Below the pieces are notes generated by a model. That model saw only the letters and a program-made list of their open reading frames with translations, did no database searches and was not told the origin of the DNA. Shown here one piece after another: positions 9,562-19,574 of a stretch of DNA of 64,000 bases; the stretch's first letter is position 1; each line of letters begins with the position of its first letter. The stretch covers positions 99,511 through 163,510 of the forward strand of contig QCBP01000002.1 in the NCBI GenBank assembly GCA_003279055.1, in the 5' to 3' direction. Made by a program: the position numbers and the translations under genes. The stretch is from Prochlorococcus sp. AG-347-I21. Its GTDB lineage: Bacteria > Cyanobacteriota > Cyanobacteriia > PCC-6307 > Cyanobiaceae.

Positions 9562-9999
9562 ATGGCCAAAGTAATAAGTATTGATCCTGGAAAAAGTAAA
9601 TGTGGATTAGTTTTGGCTGAAATAAGTGAAAAAAAAGTTTATGAGGCTATTATTTGTAAAAGTGAATTACTTGAGGGTTACGTAAGAAATTTAAATTCTG
9701 TTGAAAATATATCAAAAATTATAATTGGCAATGGTACAACCAGTAGAGAGATTACCAAAAAAATGGATTTCTTCAAAAAAGAAATAATAATTTTTGAAGA
9801 AAAAAATACTACTTTCAGAGCTAAATCAAGATATTTCGAACTTTTCCCTCTTAATGTGTTTCAATTTTTAATTCCAAGGGAGTTTTTTATTCTTAATAAA
9901 AATCTTGATGCGTTATCAGCTTTGATAATTTTGGAGGATTATTGCAAAATAAAGTTTACTTTGGATTACAATTTAGATTTCAAAACTTGGCTGAAATAG
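9562..9999 (+). CDS. RuvC-like (RNase H fold) protein, 145 aa
   Basis: The N-terminus ISIDPGKSKCGLVLAE has the first catalytic-type aspartate and glycine pattern of RuvC/YqgF-type RNase H folds, and the C-terminus has the NLDALSALIILEDY helix with a conserved aspartate. Middle strands IIIGNGTTSREI fit the same fold. It is shorter than RuvC (about 160-170), and the family is commonly seen next to DUF3084 in cyanobacteria, where its role is unknown. There is no gap to the upstream gene and it overlaps the convergent DUF3146 gene by 20 bp. Confidence 0.7.
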   Translation: MAKVISIDPGKSKCGLVLAEISEKKVYEAIICKSELLEGYVRNLNSVENISKIIIGNGTTSREITKKMDFFKKEIIIFEEKNTTFRAKSRYFELFPLNVFQFLIPREFFILNKNLDALSALIILEDYCKIKFTLDYNLDFKTWLK

Positions 10000-10237
10000 T
10001 AAATTTATATTCATTACCTGCTTCAAGTTCATAATCTTTTTTCAATAAAAATCGTAATAAGGCATCCTCAATTAATGCTCTACCTAGAGGAGGATTAACA
10101 AATAATAGTCCTTTATTAAAAGACCATGTAAAAGTCCATTTAAATTGACTAGCTTCAACAACTCCGTTAATTTGCTTCTTTGAAAAGCAATATTCCTTAA
10201 TACTTACATTTGCTACTGTTTCTGGTTTTGCACGCAT
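9980..10237 (-). CDS. DUF3146 family protein, 85 aa
   Basis: Small soluble cyanobacterial protein of unknown function. The pattern VEASQFKWTFTWSFNKGLLFVNPPLGRALI and the closing DYELEAGNEYKFTISAKF (described by key residues: paired W/F strands, GRALI helix, DYELE strand) match DUF3146 as I remember it. It starts 3 bp after the pth stop on the same strand, so it is probably translated from the pth transcript, and overlaps the RuvC-like gene tail to tail. Confidence 0.7.
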   Translation of the reverse strand: MRAKPETVANVSIKEYCFSKKQINGVVEASQFKWTFTWSFNKGLLFVNPPLGRALIEDALLRFLLKKDYELEAGNEYKFTISAKF

Positions 10238-10240
10238 TTG

Positions 10241-10846
10241 TTAAATTTTTTCTAAGTCAAAAGAGTTTAATTCGTTTATTATAAATTCTTCTTTTTTAGT
10301 ATTTAATTTTTCGAGGGACTCTATTACTCTTTTGTATACTTTATCTAATATTGATTTTTCTTCTAAAGAAATATTGCCTAATACATGAGAAATAGTATTA
10401 AAATTTTTTAATTCTTTATTTGATAGAGGTGATCCAATTCCAATTCTTATTCTATTGAAATTTTGAGTTTGCAACTTTTCAATGATGCTTTTAAGCCCAT
10501 TATGCCCACCTGAGCTCCCTTTTTTTCTAAATCTTACTTTACCAAGAGGAAGATCTTTATCATCGACTATTATAAAAAGCTGATCCAAATTAATTTTGTA
10601 CCAATCTACTATTGCTCGGACAGCCTCACCACTATTATTCATAAACGTATTTGGTAAAAATAACCTGTAAGTGGAATCTTTGATTTTGAATTCTGAGCAG
10701 GAGCTTTTAAGTTTATTCTTTAATAAAAAATTTGAATTATATTTTTTTGAGAGATTTTCAAGCAATAAGAATCCAATATTATGCCTGCTTTTTGAATATT
10801 GTTCTCCCGGATTACCCAAACCAATTAAATATATTTCATTCATCAT
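10241..10846 (-). CDS. pth: Peptidyl-tRNA hydrolase
   Basis: Releases peptides from peptidyl-tRNA dropped by ribosomes. The family signature GLGNPGEQYSKSRHNIGF is at residues 8-25, with the catalytic histidine in RHN; the later GGHNGLKSI near residue 113 and RIRIGIGSP near 135 are also diagnostic. Asn in FMNNSG is the expected substrate-binding residue. At 201 residues it is of normal length. It is followed by DUF3146 on the same strand and preceded by the psbH gene 124 bp away. Confidence 0.95.
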   Translation of the reverse strand: MMNEIYLIGLGNPGEQYSKSRHNIGFLLLENLSKKYNSNFLLKNKLKSSCSEFKIKDSTYRLFLPNTFMNNSGEAVRAIVDWYKINLDQLFIIVDDKDLPLGKVRFRKKGSSGGHNGLKSIIEKLQTQNFNRIRIGIGSPLSNKELKNFNTISHVLGNISLEEKSILDKVYKRVIESLEKLNTKKEEFIINELNSFDLEKI

Positions 10847-10904
10847 GTATTTCTATATCCTTTTTAGAATTATAAATATACAAACAAGCTATAGCCATAT
10901 AGCT

Positions 10905-10931
10905 AAAATCCCTAAAAAGTTTATTAAGGGA
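10905..10931 (-). terminator. Candidate terminator downstream of psbH
   Basis: On the minus strand TCCCT...AGGGA forms a stem whose ends are followed by TTTT, with extra partial AT pairing inside the loop. It lies 40 bp after the psbH stop. A second hairpin, AGCTATA-GCCA-TATAGCT at 10887-10904, follows directly. Both are weak in G+C, so termination is inferred. Confidence 0.4.
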
Positions 10932-10970
10932 CTCTAAATTAAAAAATAATTTTTAAAGCTTTTCAGAAAT

Positions 10971-11171
10971 TTAGTTCCCGTTCCAATCTACTGAGAAACC
11001 TTGTAGTAGTAGAGATTGGTTATAAATTTGCAGAAGAATCACTAAAAAGACTAAAAGTAGTAATCCTATGACTGTCATCACAGGAACCGCTCCCCAGCCA
11101 GGCACCACTTTTCCTTGTCCTGAATTGCCAATTGCTTTTAAAAGACTTCCTAATGCTGTTTTTTGGCCCAT
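10971..11171 (-). CDS. psbH: Photosystem II protein H
   Basis: Small thylakoid subunit of the PSII core beside CP47, needed for QA-QB electron flow and stable assembly. The 66-residue product has the conserved N-terminal [26 protein letters not shown] pattern (lysine- and glycine-rich stromal tail, then [10 protein letters not shown]) and one transmembrane helix at residues 31-50, as in other cyanobacterial PsbH. It faces psbN head to head across a 79-bp gap, the conserved arrangement in cyanobacteria and chloroplasts. Confidence 0.97.
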
Positions 11172-11205
11172 GTTGAATCACTAAATCGAATATTATTTCG
11201 CTATT

Positions 11206-11221
11206 GTATAAGAACTTATAC
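11206..11221. promoter_or_regulatory. Symmetric promoter dyad between psbH and psbN
   Basis: GTATAAG-AA-CTTATAC is a perfect inverted repeat whose arms each contain TATAAG, a good -10 element, reading outward on opposite strands (11207-11212 for psbN, 11220-11215 for psbH). The predicted starts lie about 30-40 bp before each ATG. Overlapping divergent promoters would make the two genes compete for RNA polymerase. No matching -35 boxes are obvious. Confidence 0.45.
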
Positions 11222-11250
11222 ATAAATTGTTTACAAACTTAGCAAAATTG

Positions 11251-11403
11251 ATGCAAACTTTATCATCCGCTCCAGATCCTGCAGTTTCCATAGCAGTTAC
11301 AATATTGGCTTTATTATTAGCTTTAACAGGCTTTGGTCTTTGGACTGCTTTCGGTCCTAAAGCTGCAAAGCTTACAGATCCATGGGATGATCATGATGAT
11401 TAA
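11251..11403 (+). CDS. psbN: Photosystem II assembly protein PsbN
   Basis: A 50-residue, single-helix thylakoid protein needed for early PSII assembly and repair. The product begins MQTLSSAPDP, has the hydrophobic helix at about residues 12-32 and then FGLWTAFGPKAAKLTDPWDDHDD-type conserved C-terminal residues (GLWTAFGP, LTDPWDDH), which is diagnostic. The gene lies opposite psbH, its usual partner. It is short enough to be missed by length cutoffs. Confidence 0.95.
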   Translation: MQTLSSAPDPAVSIAVTILALLLALTGFGLWTAFGPKAAKLTDPWDDHDD

Positions 11404-11511
11404 TCTTTTTTAAAGTATTTCAAAATTTTCCAAAAATACAAAAAGTAAACCTTTTACCATAATTTAAATATAAATTTAATAGGATATAAATCTGTCAGCA
11501 CTTGTAATTTC

Positions 11512-11640
11512 ATGCTTGCCCTTAAAATTTCCGTATACACAATCGTCTTCTTCTTTGTAGGAATCTTTCTTTTTGGATTTTTAGCTAGTGACCCAACCAG
11601 GACACCTAATAGAAAAGATTTAGAAAGTCCACAGGATTAA
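11512..11640 (+). CDS. psbI: Photosystem II reaction centre protein I
   Basis: A 42-residue single-helix subunit beside D1 and CP43. The translation starts [19 protein letters not shown], continues with the membrane helix and ends [25 protein letters not shown] (key residues SDPTRTPNR), which is the conserved PsbI tail. It follows psbN on the same strand after 108 bp, which contains AT-rich sequence with a TATAAA-type -10 near 11496, so it may have its own promoter. Confidence 0.95.
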
Positions 11641-11727
11641 AATTATCTTGGACTTCTTCCCTATTTTCTAAAAATAAAAGTTTTAAAATATATATTTGTA
11701 ACTCTTTAATTTTCCTTAAAAGGGTTA

Positions 11728-12345
11728 TTAAACTCTACAAAATTTTATATAAGGTAGTGCTTTGAATTTTTTGTCTACTAATGACGAATTTTCAAGTAAT
11801 GTTGCTGTAGCATCCCACTCTCCGGATAAAAACATTTTTTTTGAGCTCTCTTTAATTTCAAGATTTAAACTTAAATCTTCTGATTTGACGACACAATTTT
11901 TCAAATCAATTTCTAAGAATAGACTCTTACTATTATTAAATTTTTGAATATTTTGTATTAATTTTTTAGGGAGAGTAAAACATGGAATTCCAATTGCAAT
12001 ACAGTTGCTATAAAAAATTTCAGCAAAACTCTCACCTATTATTGCCCTTATACCCCAACGAATTAGTGCTTGAGGTGCATGTTCTCTACTAGAACCGCAA
12101 CCGAAATTACTATTAACGATAAGAATAGAGGCATCTTGATTTTCTGTTAGATCAAAAGGATGACTGCCTTTCAAAGTTTTCCTATCGTCTTCAAAAACAG
12201 ATTTGCCTAAGGAATCAAAATTAACACACTTTAAAAAACGTGCAGGAATAATCCGATCAGTATCGATGTCATTACCAATCAATGAGACACATTTTCCACT
12301 TATGTGTGAAATTTTTCCAACTGGTGGGGTGAATTCCGATTTCAT
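11728..12345 (-). CDS. leuD: 3-isopropylmalate dehydratase small subunit
   Basis: With LeuC it isomerises 2- to 3-isopropylmalate in leucine biosynthesis. The aconitase swivel-domain pattern is present: [14 protein letters not shown] near residue 25 and [15 protein letters not shown] near residue 80, containing the conserved substrate-binding serine and arginine. The length of 205 is normal. The gene overlaps the end of leuC by 4 bp (ATGA-type), so the two subunits are translationally coupled. Confidence 0.95.
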   Translation of the reverse strand: MKSEFTPPVGKISHISGKCVSLIGNDIDTDRIIPARFLKCVNFDSLGKSVFEDDRKTLKGSHPFDLTENQDASILIVNSNFGCGSSREHAPQALIRWGIRAIIGESFAEIFYSNCIAIGIPCFTLPKKLIQNIQKFNNSKSLFLEIDLKNCVVKSEDLSLNLEIKESSKKMFLSGEWDATATLLENSSLVDKKFKALPYIKFCRV

Positions 12346-13751
12346 TGGTTTATAAATTCTCGAACGTCACTGACTTTGCCATTTATTGCAGCAGCAGCTA
12401 CCATTGCTGGACTCATAAGAAGAGTTCTTCCATTAGGCGATCCTTGTCGACCCTTAAAATTTCTATTACTAGAACTGGCACTAACTTGATTACCTATTAG
12501 CTTATCTGAATTCATAGCTAAACACATTGAGCACCCTGGCTCTCTCCATTGAAATCCAGAATCCTTAAAGATTTTATCAAGACCTTCTTGTTTTGCTTCA
12601 GTGGCGACTTTTTCTGAACCTGGTACTACAAATGCTTTTATATTGTTAGATACTTTTTTATCTTTTAAAACTTTAGCAGCAACTCTTAAGTCACTGATTC
12701 TTCCATTAGTGCAACTGCCTATGAAACAAACATCTACTGGAGTATTCTTTATTGATTGCCCTGGCTTGAAGCCCATATATTCATAAGCTTCTTCTGCAAC
12801 TAATTGGTCATTTGGGGACAATTCTTCTAAAAAAGGGATCTGTTGATTGATTCCTACGCTTTGACCAGGAGTAATTCCCCATGTTATGGTTGGCTCTACT
12901 TTTGAAGCATCAAATTTAATTACATCATCATAAATTGAATTTGAATCACTTTTTAATGATTTCCACCATACGAGCGCTTCATCCCAAGTCTCATTTTTGG
13001 GCGCACATAATTTATTTTTAATGTAATTAAAAGTCTTTTCATCAGGGTTTATGTAACCGCATCTTGCTCCTCCTTCAATAGACATATTGCATATCGTCAT
13101 CCTTTCTTCCATTGATAATTCATCTATCGCAGGCCCTGCGAATTCATATGCAAAACCTACTCCTGCTTTTACACCAAGTTTATTAATAACATGAAGTACT
13201 AAATCCTTAGCATAAACACCCTTAGATAATTTATTATCACACCAAATCTGCCTTACTTTCAATTTGTTCATAGCTATAGTTTGGGTAGCAAGAACGTCTC
13301 TTACTTGACTTGTACCTATCCCAAAAGCAATTGACCCAAAAGCTCCATGAGTTGAAGTATGAGAATCGCCGCAAGCGATTGTCATTCCTGGCTGAGTAAG
13401 CCCTAATTCTGGTGCTACTACATGAACTATTCCTTGATTACCACTACCAATATTAAAAAATCTTATTTCATTCTCTAAGCAATTCTTCTCAAGTGTTTCA
13501 ATCATTTGTTCAGCGAGATTATCTTTGAAAGGTCTGCTCTGATTGTCTGTTGGCACAATATGATCAACGGTAGCAACAGTTCTATCAGGGAATTTAACTT
13601 TTAAGTTTTTGTCTCTTAAAGCGCCAAATGCTTGAGGACTAGTAACTTCATGGATAAGGTGAAGACCAATAAATATTTGATCAGATCCACCTGGAAGTCT
13701 TGAAACTTTGTGTAAATCCCAAACTTTATCAAATAAGGTATCTTGACTCAA
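12342..13751 (-). CDS. leuC: 3-isopropylmalate dehydratase large subunit
   Basis: Catalytic subunit with a 4Fe-4S cluster; partner of LeuD. The cluster cysteines are visible in [11 protein letters not shown] (near residue 347) and [11 protein letters not shown] (near residues 407-410). Substrate residues of the aconitase fold appear in [12 protein letters not shown] and [12 protein letters not shown]. At 469 residues it is full length. It is followed directly by leuD (4-bp overlap) and lies 13 bp after cinA on the same strand, so glyA-cinA-leuC-leuD may be one long transcript. Confidence 0.96.
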   Translation of the reverse strand: MSQDTLFDKVWDLHKVSRLPGGSDQIFIGLHLIHEVTSPQAFGALRDKNLKVKFPDRTVATVDHIVPTDNQSRPFKDNLAEQMIETLEKNCLENEIRFFNIGSGNQGIVHVVAPELGLTQPGMTIACGDSHTSTHGAFGSIAFGIGTSQVRDVLATQTIAMNKLKVRQIWCDNKLSKGVYAKDLVLHVINKLGVKAGVGFAYEFAGPAIDELSMEERMTICNMSIEGGARCGYINPDEKTFNYIKNKLCAPKNETWDEALVWWKSLKSDSNSIYDDVIKFDASKVEPTITWGITPGQSVGINQQIPFLEELSPNDQLVAEEAYEYMGFKPGQSIKNTPVDVCFIGSCTNGRISDLRVAAKVLKDKKVSNNIKAFVVPGSEKVATEAKQEGLDKIFKDSGFQWREPGCSMCLAMNSDKLIGNQVSASSSNRNFKGRQGSPNGRTLLMSPAMVAAAAINGKVSDVREFINQ

Positions 13752-13764
13752 TTTGTAAAAATAG

Positions 13765-15039
13765 TTACTTACTATTCGATAATAGGATTAATCTGAGGCT
13801 GTTCAAACACACATTTACACTTAGTGTTTGAATTTCTACTCTATTTCGGGTTGAGTTAAATAGTTTTTTTATATTAGTTAGATGATTATTCGGTCCAGAA
13901 ATTGATATATAGACAAGTCCAACCGGTTTGTCTTGACTCCCTCCGTTAGGACCAGCTATTCCACTAATTGCTATTGCCCAATCTGCTCCTAATTTCTCTT
14001 TTACATTAATTGCCATGGACTCACAAACTTCTTCAGAAACAGCTCCATATTTTGTAAGCTTCTCTGCAGAAATATTTAATAATGAATTTTTTAGCTCATT
14101 ACTGTAGGAAACTATACTACCTTTAAAAACTTGAGATGAGCCTGATATTGATGTTAGTGATGAAGATAAAAGGCCTCCGGTGCAGGATTCAGCAAAAACA
14201 ATAGTTTGGTTCCTCTTGGTTAATTCTTTTATTAAAATACTAGGAAGAGTATCATTATCCTCTCCATATATAAATTGCAAAAAATCTTTTTTTAATTTTT
14301 CTTTTACAGGTTTAATTATATTTTTTGCTTCTAGATGATTCTTTGCTCGCGCTGTAATTCTTAGTTTAACCTCTCCTAAGTTTGCATATGGAGCAACAGT
14401 CGGGTTTTTAAGATTTAATAGATCATTAATTTTTTCTGCAACAGTAGATTCTCCAATACCTGCAAATTTAAGAGTATTTGAATAAAGGGAATAATTATCT
14501 GAAAATTTGGTTTTAATGAAATCACATGCCGTCGCTTCCCACATAGTTTTCATTTCACTTGGTACTCCAGGGAAAGTAAGAATAGTAAATCCTTTTATTG
14601 GTTCCCATATCATTCCTGGGGCAGTGCCCCTGGGGTTATTAATTATTTGAGCATTTTTTGGGAAGAAACATTGTTTCCTTAAGCTAGATGTATCGTCCTG
14701 GAGTTTTGAGTTTGGCAGTTTTTGTTTAATTTCATCCCATAAGTGCGGCCTTTCAAAAAGAGTTACATTAAAAGATTTGGCTATTGCTTCAGTAGTTAAG
14801 TCATCTGGGGTGGGTCCTAAGCCACCAGTTGTGATTAGAAGATTACTTCTTTTCGATATTTCTTGAATTACTTTGATGATTCGATCGTAATTATCACCTA
14901 CAGTTGATTGCCTAAAGTGATTTAAGCCTAATTGAGATAACTGTTCAGAAATCCATTGAGCATTTGTATTTATGATATTTCCTAAGAGTAGCTCTGTTCC
15001 AATAGAAAGAATTTCAACTCCCTTGGAGTTAGGACTCAT
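13765..15039 (-). CDS. cinA: CinA-like competence/damage-inducible protein
   Basis: Two domains: an N-terminal molybdopterin-binding-like (MoCF) domain with [19 protein letters not shown] and [13 protein letters not shown], and a C-terminal PncC-type nicotinamide mononucleotide deamidase domain with [19 protein letters not shown] and [21 protein letters not shown]. In other bacteria CinA salvages NMN or hydrolyses ADP-ribose; in transformable species it is linked to competence, although that is not implied here. The length of 424 is full. It overlaps the glyA stop by 4 bp. Confidence 0.93.
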   Translation of the reverse strand: MSPNSKGVEILSIGTELLLGNIINTNAQWISEQLSQLGLNHFRQSTVGDNYDRIIKVIQEISKRSNLLITTGGLGPTPDDLTTEAIAKSFNVTLFERPHLWDEIKQKLPNSKLQDDTSSLRKQCFFPKNAQIINNPRGTAPGMIWEPIKGFTILTFPGVPSEMKTMWEATACDFIKTKFSDNYSLYSNTLKFAGIGESTVAEKINDLLNLKNPTVAPYANLGEVKLRITARAKNHLEAKNIIKPVKEKLKKDFLQFIYGEDNDTLPSILIKELTKRNQTIVFAESCTGGLLSSSLTSISGSSQVFKGSIVSYSNELKNSLLNISAEKLTKYGAVSEEVCESMAINVKEKLGADWAIAISGIAGPNGGSQDKPVGLVYISISGPNNHLTNIKKLFNSTRNRVEIQTLSVNVCLNSLRLILLSNSK

Positions 15040-16307
15040 TTAATTGATGCTTCAAGTTTGCCTTCATAAAGAGGAAAACGATTACATAAGGTTAATACTC
15101 TTTTTTTACATTGACTTTCAATTAGTGAATCTTCTGGGTTAAGTAATCTATCGGCAATAATTTCGCCAATTTCGGCAAAAGCATTCTCATTAAAGCCTCT
15201 AGTAGTTAAAGCAGCAGTTCCCAACCTTAGTCCGCTGGTTACAAAAGGTGATTCAGGGTCAAATGGAACGGTATTTTTATTTGCAGTGATATTCACTTCA
15301 CTTACAAGCAAGTCAGCAATTTTACCAGTCATATTGATACTTCTTAAATCGAGTAAAACAATATGGTTATCAGTGCCTCCACTCACGATATTGATACCTC
15401 TATTTTTTAAAGTTGAAGCTAGAACTTTTGCATTCTTTATTACTTGTTGGGAATAATTAACGAAATCTGGCTGCAAGGCTTCTCCAAATGCAACTGCTTT
15501 AGCGGCAATTATATGTTCGAGGGGACCACCTTGAGTTCCAGGGAAAACAGATTTATCAAATTTCTTTCCAAATTCTTCATCTTTACATAAGATAAGTCCC
15601 CCTCTAGGCCCTCTTAATGTTTTATGAGTAGTTGTAGTTACTACATCACAATAAGGTATTGGATTTGGGTGAAGTTTACTTGCTACAAGACCGGCAATAT
15701 GTGCAATGTCAGCCATTAAGAAAGCGCCAACTTCATCTGCAATATTTCTAAAGGATTCAAAATCGATTGTTCTTGGATAAGCAGAATATCCACATATGAT
15801 CAATTTTGGTTTTGTTTTTAGTGCTATCTCTCTTATTTCACCAAAATTTAATTCACTAGTTTCTCTATTTACACCATAGTGAACTGCATTGAACCACTTA
15901 CCACTCATATTTACTGGAGACCCATGAGTAAGGTGTCCACCATGAGATAAATCCATCCCCATGATTGTGTCGCCAGGTTTAAGTAGACTTAAGAAAACAG
16001 CAGCATTTGCTTGTGCTCCACTATGAGGTTGAACATTAGCCCAATTTGCATTAAATAATTTTTTCGCTCTCTGAATAGCTAATTCTTCGATTTCATCAAC
16101 AAATTCACATCCCCCGTAATATCTTTTTTGAGGTAATCCCTCGGCGTATTTATTTGTAAGGACTGAACCTTGAGCCTGCATAACGGCAATTGATGCGAAA
16201 TTTTCGCTTGCGATTAACTCAAGATGAGTTTCCTGCCTATTTTTTTCAGAGTTGATAAAATTTGATATTACTGGATCACTTTCTTTAAGATTTTGAAGGA
16301 TATTCAT
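15036..16307 (-). CDS. glyA: Serine hydroxymethyltransferase
   Basis: PLP enzyme that converts serine and tetrahydrofolate to glycine and methylenetetrahydrofolate, supplying one-carbon units (also used by ThyX). The PLP lysine is in [14 protein letters not shown] near residue 232; the N-terminus has [10 protein letters not shown] and [15 protein letters not shown], both signatures of SHMT. The length of 423 is normal. It lies just upstream of cinA (4-bp overlap) and downstream of the tRNA-Arg gene on the same strand. Confidence 0.97.
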   Translation of the reverse strand: MNILQNLKESDPVISNFINSEKNRQETHLELIASENFASIAVMQAQGSVLTNKYAEGLPQKRYYGGCEFVDEIEELAIQRAKKLFNANWANVQPHSGAQANAAVFLSLLKPGDTIMGMDLSHGGHLTHGSPVNMSGKWFNAVHYGVNRETSELNFGEIREIALKTKPKLIICGYSAYPRTIDFESFRNIADEVGAFLMADIAHIAGLVASKLHPNPIPYCDVVTTTTHKTLRGPRGGLILCKDEEFGKKFDKSVFPGTQGGPLEHIIAAKAVAFGEALQPDFVNYSQQVIKNAKVLASTLKNRGINIVSGGTDNHIVLLDLRSINMTGKIADLLVSEVNITANKNTVPFDPESPFVTSGLRLGTAALTTRGFNENAFAEIGEIIADRLLNPEDSLIESQCKKRVLTLCNRFPLYEGKLEASIK

Positions 16308-16384
16308 TGAATTTGATAAGTAATACCCATAATATAGACGATATTTTTTAGAAAAATATAAAAAGAATATTTCAGAATTTAAAA

Positions 16385-16458
16385 CGCGCCTGGAGAGATT
16401 CGAACTCCCGACACCCTGATCCGTAGTCAGGTGCTCTAATCCACTGAGCTACAGGCGC
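16385..16458 (-). tRNA. tRNA-Arg (anticodon ACG)
   Basis: Read on the minus strand, GCGCCTG pairs with CAGGCGC as a 7-bp acceptor stem; the D-arm TAGCTCAGTGGATTAGAGC, anticodon arm CCTGA-CTACGGA-TCAGG (anticodon ACG, presumably edited to ICG by TadA) and T-arm CGGGAGTTCGAATCTCTCC-type follow in order. The discriminator base is G. No CCA is encoded. It lies 77 bp upstream of glyA. Confidence 0.95.
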
Positions 16459-16544
16459 ATAATTATGTAATATCTCTGTTTCAGGGTCTCTTAGTCAACT
16501 AGATTTCGGGTAAAATATCTATTATTAACAATCTAATTATTAAT

Positions 16545-16796
16545 ATGCCTATAAAGTGGTACGGAAATGGTGATTTAGAAGATCCTATCTATAAACATTT
16601 TTCTCGAATAGTAAATTTTGTTATTCACTGCATGATATTTACTGCGATTGTAAGTGGCACGTGGCTTTTAAAAGAGATTAAATATGAAATCGGCTATTTT
16701 AATAATTTTGCAATTGTCTGGTCAGTTCTTTTGGTCTCCCATTTACTTTTCGTAATTATAAAAAAACCTAAAGATACTTCAAAACAATCAACTTAA
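16545..16796 (+). CDS. Small two-helix membrane protein, unknown function, 83 aa
   Basis: I do not recognise a named family. Two hydrophobic segments (about residues 21-41 and 52-71) are flanked by a polar N-terminus (KWYGNGDLEDPIY) and a lysine-rich tail (KKPKDTSKQST), so both ends are probably cytoplasmic. The ATG at 16545 is the only start in this gap after the tRNA gene. It precedes the DUF3181 gene by 14 bp on the same strand, which suggests a two-gene unit. Confidence 0.6.
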   Translation: MPIKWYGNGDLEDPIYKHFSRIVNFVIHCMIFTAIVSGTWLLKEIKYEIGYFNNFAIVWSVLLVSHLLFVIIKKPKDTSKQST

Positions 16797-16810
16797 ATCA
16801 ATTTATATTT

Positions 16811-17095
16811 ATGGACTCTCAGATACGTATAAGTGATCTAGAAAATGTCATTTCCGAAAAGGTTTTTATTAAAATAGAAAAGTGGAATTTGTATCTTGGA
16901 GACGCAGGCCTAGCAAGATATCTTGCTATTGAATGCATCAGCAATAAGGATCAAGGCCCATTGGAGGCTGCAAAATTAAGTTTGAAAGCAATAAATGTAA
17001 AAGTAGGGGATGGTGTTAATAGTATTCCACTGATTAATTTAATCACTAACTCACAAATTCAAGAATTAGAGGAGATTTTGGAAAGTTTTTTTTAA
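16811..17095 (+). CDS. DUF3181 family protein, 94 aa
   Basis: Small soluble alpha/beta protein of unknown function found across cyanobacteria. The features I recognise are the central WNLYLGDAGLARYLAIECI stretch and the short glycine-containing VGDGVNSIPL loop. There are no membrane segments or metal motifs. It lies 14 bp after the two-helix membrane protein gene and converges on murJ with a 2-bp gap, so it is enclosed with no room for its own terminator. Confidence 0.7.
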   Translation: MDSQIRISDLENVISEKVFIKIEKWNLYLGDAGLARYLAIECISNKDQGPLEAAKLSLKAINVKVGDGVNSIPLINLITNSQIQELEEILESFF

Positions 17096-17097
17096 AA

Positions 17098-18681
17098 CTA
17101 AATATTTTTTTTTGAAACTTTAAATTTATTTACTTTCAAGAATTTTGTAAGTAAAAAATAAATCACAAAAAAAGTTAGAGTTCCAAATATTAATAATAGA
17201 AATTCCGCGAGATTTGAGTTGAAGTTATTCGCCGTTTGGAGAATAGTAAAACAAATTGCGCTGTCTATAAATGCTGCTAATGACATGAGGCAAATTTTCC
17301 TCAATAATTCCAATTTAGGCAAAATGATATTTTCATTGCGAAGATTGAAAGAAAGAAAAATACATACTATAAAGTTGACTATTACTGAAGATAAAATTAT
17401 TCCCACGACTCCAAAATTATAAGGAGAAAGATTCCCAAAATTCTTAATTGGGGCACCGATTAAAAACCAATCAAAAAAAATATTAAATATTATCCCTGCA
17501 AATGAAGACTTAAAAGGAAAGTTTGTTTTTTCTATTGAATAGTAAGTTCTTACTAATAAATCTCTATAAATATAAAAGGGTATGCCAACTGCATAGGCAA
17601 TTAATATATTCTTTACTTTTAAAGTTGCTGAATAATCAAAAGATCCTCTTTGAAAAACTAACTGAACAATTTGATTATTGAATGTTATGAAAAATCCGGT
17701 TAAAAAAATAGCTGTCAAGAAACAGTACTCTATCCCAGATATCAATTTTTTTTGCAGACCTCTTTCGTCTTTTTCACTTATCAATTTAGAGAATTTTGGA
17801 AGTAATGGCAGAATCAAGGAGTTAGATAATATGCCTAAGGGGGCTTGTATGAGAAAGTTTCCGTAAGCTAGTCCAGATGCTGCGCCTTGAAAGCTTGAAG
17901 CGAAAAACATATCGATAAAAACATTAATTTGACTTAGACCTGATGAGATAGATGCTGGAATAATTAGTTTGAAAATTCTCTTCTCTTCATTTTTAAATAA
18001 ATTTAATGTTGACTCTAATCTAAAGAGACCAATTCTATTTATTTCCCAAATTAGAACAACAAACTGAATAAAAGTTCCTGTCAAAGTCGCAAATGCCAGT
18101 AATCCCTTATGAGTAAAAAAATTAGAAGATGTATTTTCTTGGTTGAAAATCCAATTAAATAAAATAAAAAAAATAATAGTTACGCTTGTTACTGATGGAC
18201 TTATACTTGATAAGAAGAATTTTCTTTGGGAATTTAAGGCGCCAAAGCTTAAACCTATGAAGCCGGATAAAGGGATGCAAGGTGTAAGTATTTGTAATTG
18301 GTAAGTAGCAATAGATTTAGCTTGGACACTTAAATTTGGGGCTAATAAATCAATTAATAAACTGGAATTCGAGTAAATCAATATGGCTAAAATTAATAAT
18401 AAAATTGATAGTTTTATGCTTACTTGAGTTAAAACAATCCCTCCATTTTTTTTGTTGAGCGGAGTTAAAACTGCAACGATTGCGTTATGCAATGGACCAT
18501 TAATACCCCCAATGATTATTAGCAAAAAACCAGGAATTATATACGCATAATTAAACGCGTCATATGTTATGCCAACCCCAAAAGCAGCAGCTATAAATAT
18601 TTGTCTTAAACATCCAGCTAATTTACTTAGACTAGTACCAAACGAAATTGAAAAAACATTATTTTTTAAAAATGAATGCAT
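17098..18681 (-). CDS. murJ: Lipid II flippase MurJ (MviN)
   Basis: Moves lipid-linked peptidoglycan precursor across the plasma membrane. The 527-residue product is strongly hydrophobic with about 13-14 membrane helices, and has the MOP-superfamily opening SKLAGCLRQIFIAAAFGVG near residues 18-36 and the MurJ hallmark PGFLLIIIGGINGPLHNAIV; QAPLGILSNSLILPLLPKFS near residue 280 is also typical. It has its start 69 bp from the divergent sfsA. Confidence 0.93.
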   Translation of the reverse strand: MHSFLKNNVFSISFGTSLSKLAGCLRQIFIAAAFGVGITYDAFNYAYIIPGFLLIIIGGINGPLHNAIVAVLTPLNKKNGGIVLTQVSIKLSILLLILAILIYSNSSLLIDLLAPNLSVQAKSIATYQLQILTPCIPLSGFIGLSFGALNSQRKFFLSSISPSVTSVTIIFFILFNWIFNQENTSSNFFTHKGLLAFATLTGTFIQFVVLIWEINRIGLFRLESTLNLFKNEEKRIFKLIIPASISSGLSQINVFIDMFFASSFQGAASGLAYGNFLIQAPLGILSNSLILPLLPKFSKLISEKDERGLQKKLISGIEYCFLTAIFLTGFFITFNNQIVQLVFQRGSFDYSATLKVKNILIAYAVGIPFYIYRDLLVRTYYSIEKTNFPFKSSFAGIIFNIFFDWFLIGAPIKNFGNLSPYNFGVVGIILSSVIVNFIVCIFLSFNLRNENIILPKLELLRKICLMSLAAFIDSAICFTILQTANNFNSNLAEFLLLIFGTLTFFVIYFLLTKFLKVNKFKVSKKNI

Positions 18682-18750
18682 TTTGATTCGTCTAAATTTT
18701 CAACAAGTTTAAGTTTCAATTATATTTGATTTCTAACTAAAGACATATTT

Positions 18751-19491
18751 ATGAAAGATCGGATAATTGATTTTGATCCATTAATTGAAGGGGTTTTAAT
18801 TAAGAGGTATAAAAGGTTTCTTGCAGATATTGAATTAGAGAGTGGAGAGGTAGTAACTGCTCATTGTGCTAACACTGGCCCAATGAAGGGACTTTTGAGT
18901 GAGGGAGCCAAAGTAAGAATAAGTGTTTCCACTTCTCCAAAAAGAAAATTACCTTACACTTGGGAACAGATATGTGTTTTTAATGCAAAAAATGAGGAGG
19001 TTTGGGTAGGTATTAATACTCTATTCGCAAACAAGTTAATCAAAAAGGTTATTGAGAAAAATCTGCTAAAAGAAATAATAGGTGAAATAAAGACAATTAA
19101 ATCTGAAGTTCCTTATGGAAAAGATAAAAAAAGCAGAATTGACTTTTTTTTAACCCCAAAATCTTCAAATCCTGATAAACGTAACATTTACATAGAGGTT
19201 AAAAATACGACTTGGATTAAAGAAAATGTAGCTCTATTCCCAGATACAGTCACGAAAAGAGGCCAAAAACATCTCATAGAATTAAAGGAATTAATTCCTG
19301 AAAGTAAAAGTGTTTTAGTACTTTGTATAACGAGAAAAGACGCTTGTTTTTTTGCCCCTGGAGATGCTGCAGATCCTTTATACGGCAGCCTTTTTAGAGA
19401 ATCTCTAAGTGCAGGAATGATAACTATCCCATGTTCCTTTGAATTTCATAAAGACCACGTATCATGGATAGGAATTAAACCTTTGAAATAA
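18751..19491 (+). CDS. sfsA: SfsA family DNA-binding/nuclease-like protein
   Basis: Named for sugar fermentation stimulation in E. coli; its true role is unclear. The product has the OB-like N-terminus with [26 protein letters not shown] residues and [10 protein letters not shown] near residue 48, and a C-terminal restriction-endonuclease-like core with a catalytic-type D...EVKNT ([16 protein letters not shown]) and [13 protein letters not shown]. The length of 246 is normal. It stands alone between murJ and amt. Confidence 0.92.
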   Translation: MKDRIIDFDPLIEGVLIKRYKRFLADIELESGEVVTAHCANTGPMKGLLSEGAKVRISVSTSPKRKLPYTWEQICVFNAKNEEVWVGINTLFANKLIKKVIEKNLLKEIIGEIKTIKSEVPYGKDKKSRIDFFLTPKSSNPDKRNIYIEVKNTTWIKENVALFPDTVTKRGQKHLIELKELIPESKSVLVLCITRKDACFFAPGDAADPLYGSLFRESLSAGMITIPCSFEFHKDHVSWIGIKPLK

Positions 19492-19574
19492 ATTAAATCT
19501 TGATAATTTGAAACTCTGTAAAAAAAATTTTTTTAATTTAACAGATATAATTTTAAGGTGCAACTATTAAATTG

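Noticed and set aside
10671..10937. Plus-strand frame of 88 residues antisense to pth
   Set aside because: Shadow of pth; the part outside is the hairpin-rich psbH terminator region.
11020..11223. Minus-strand frame of 67 residues overlapping psbH
   Set aside because: Same strand but different frame from psbH, which is certain; it also spans the psbH/psbN promoter.
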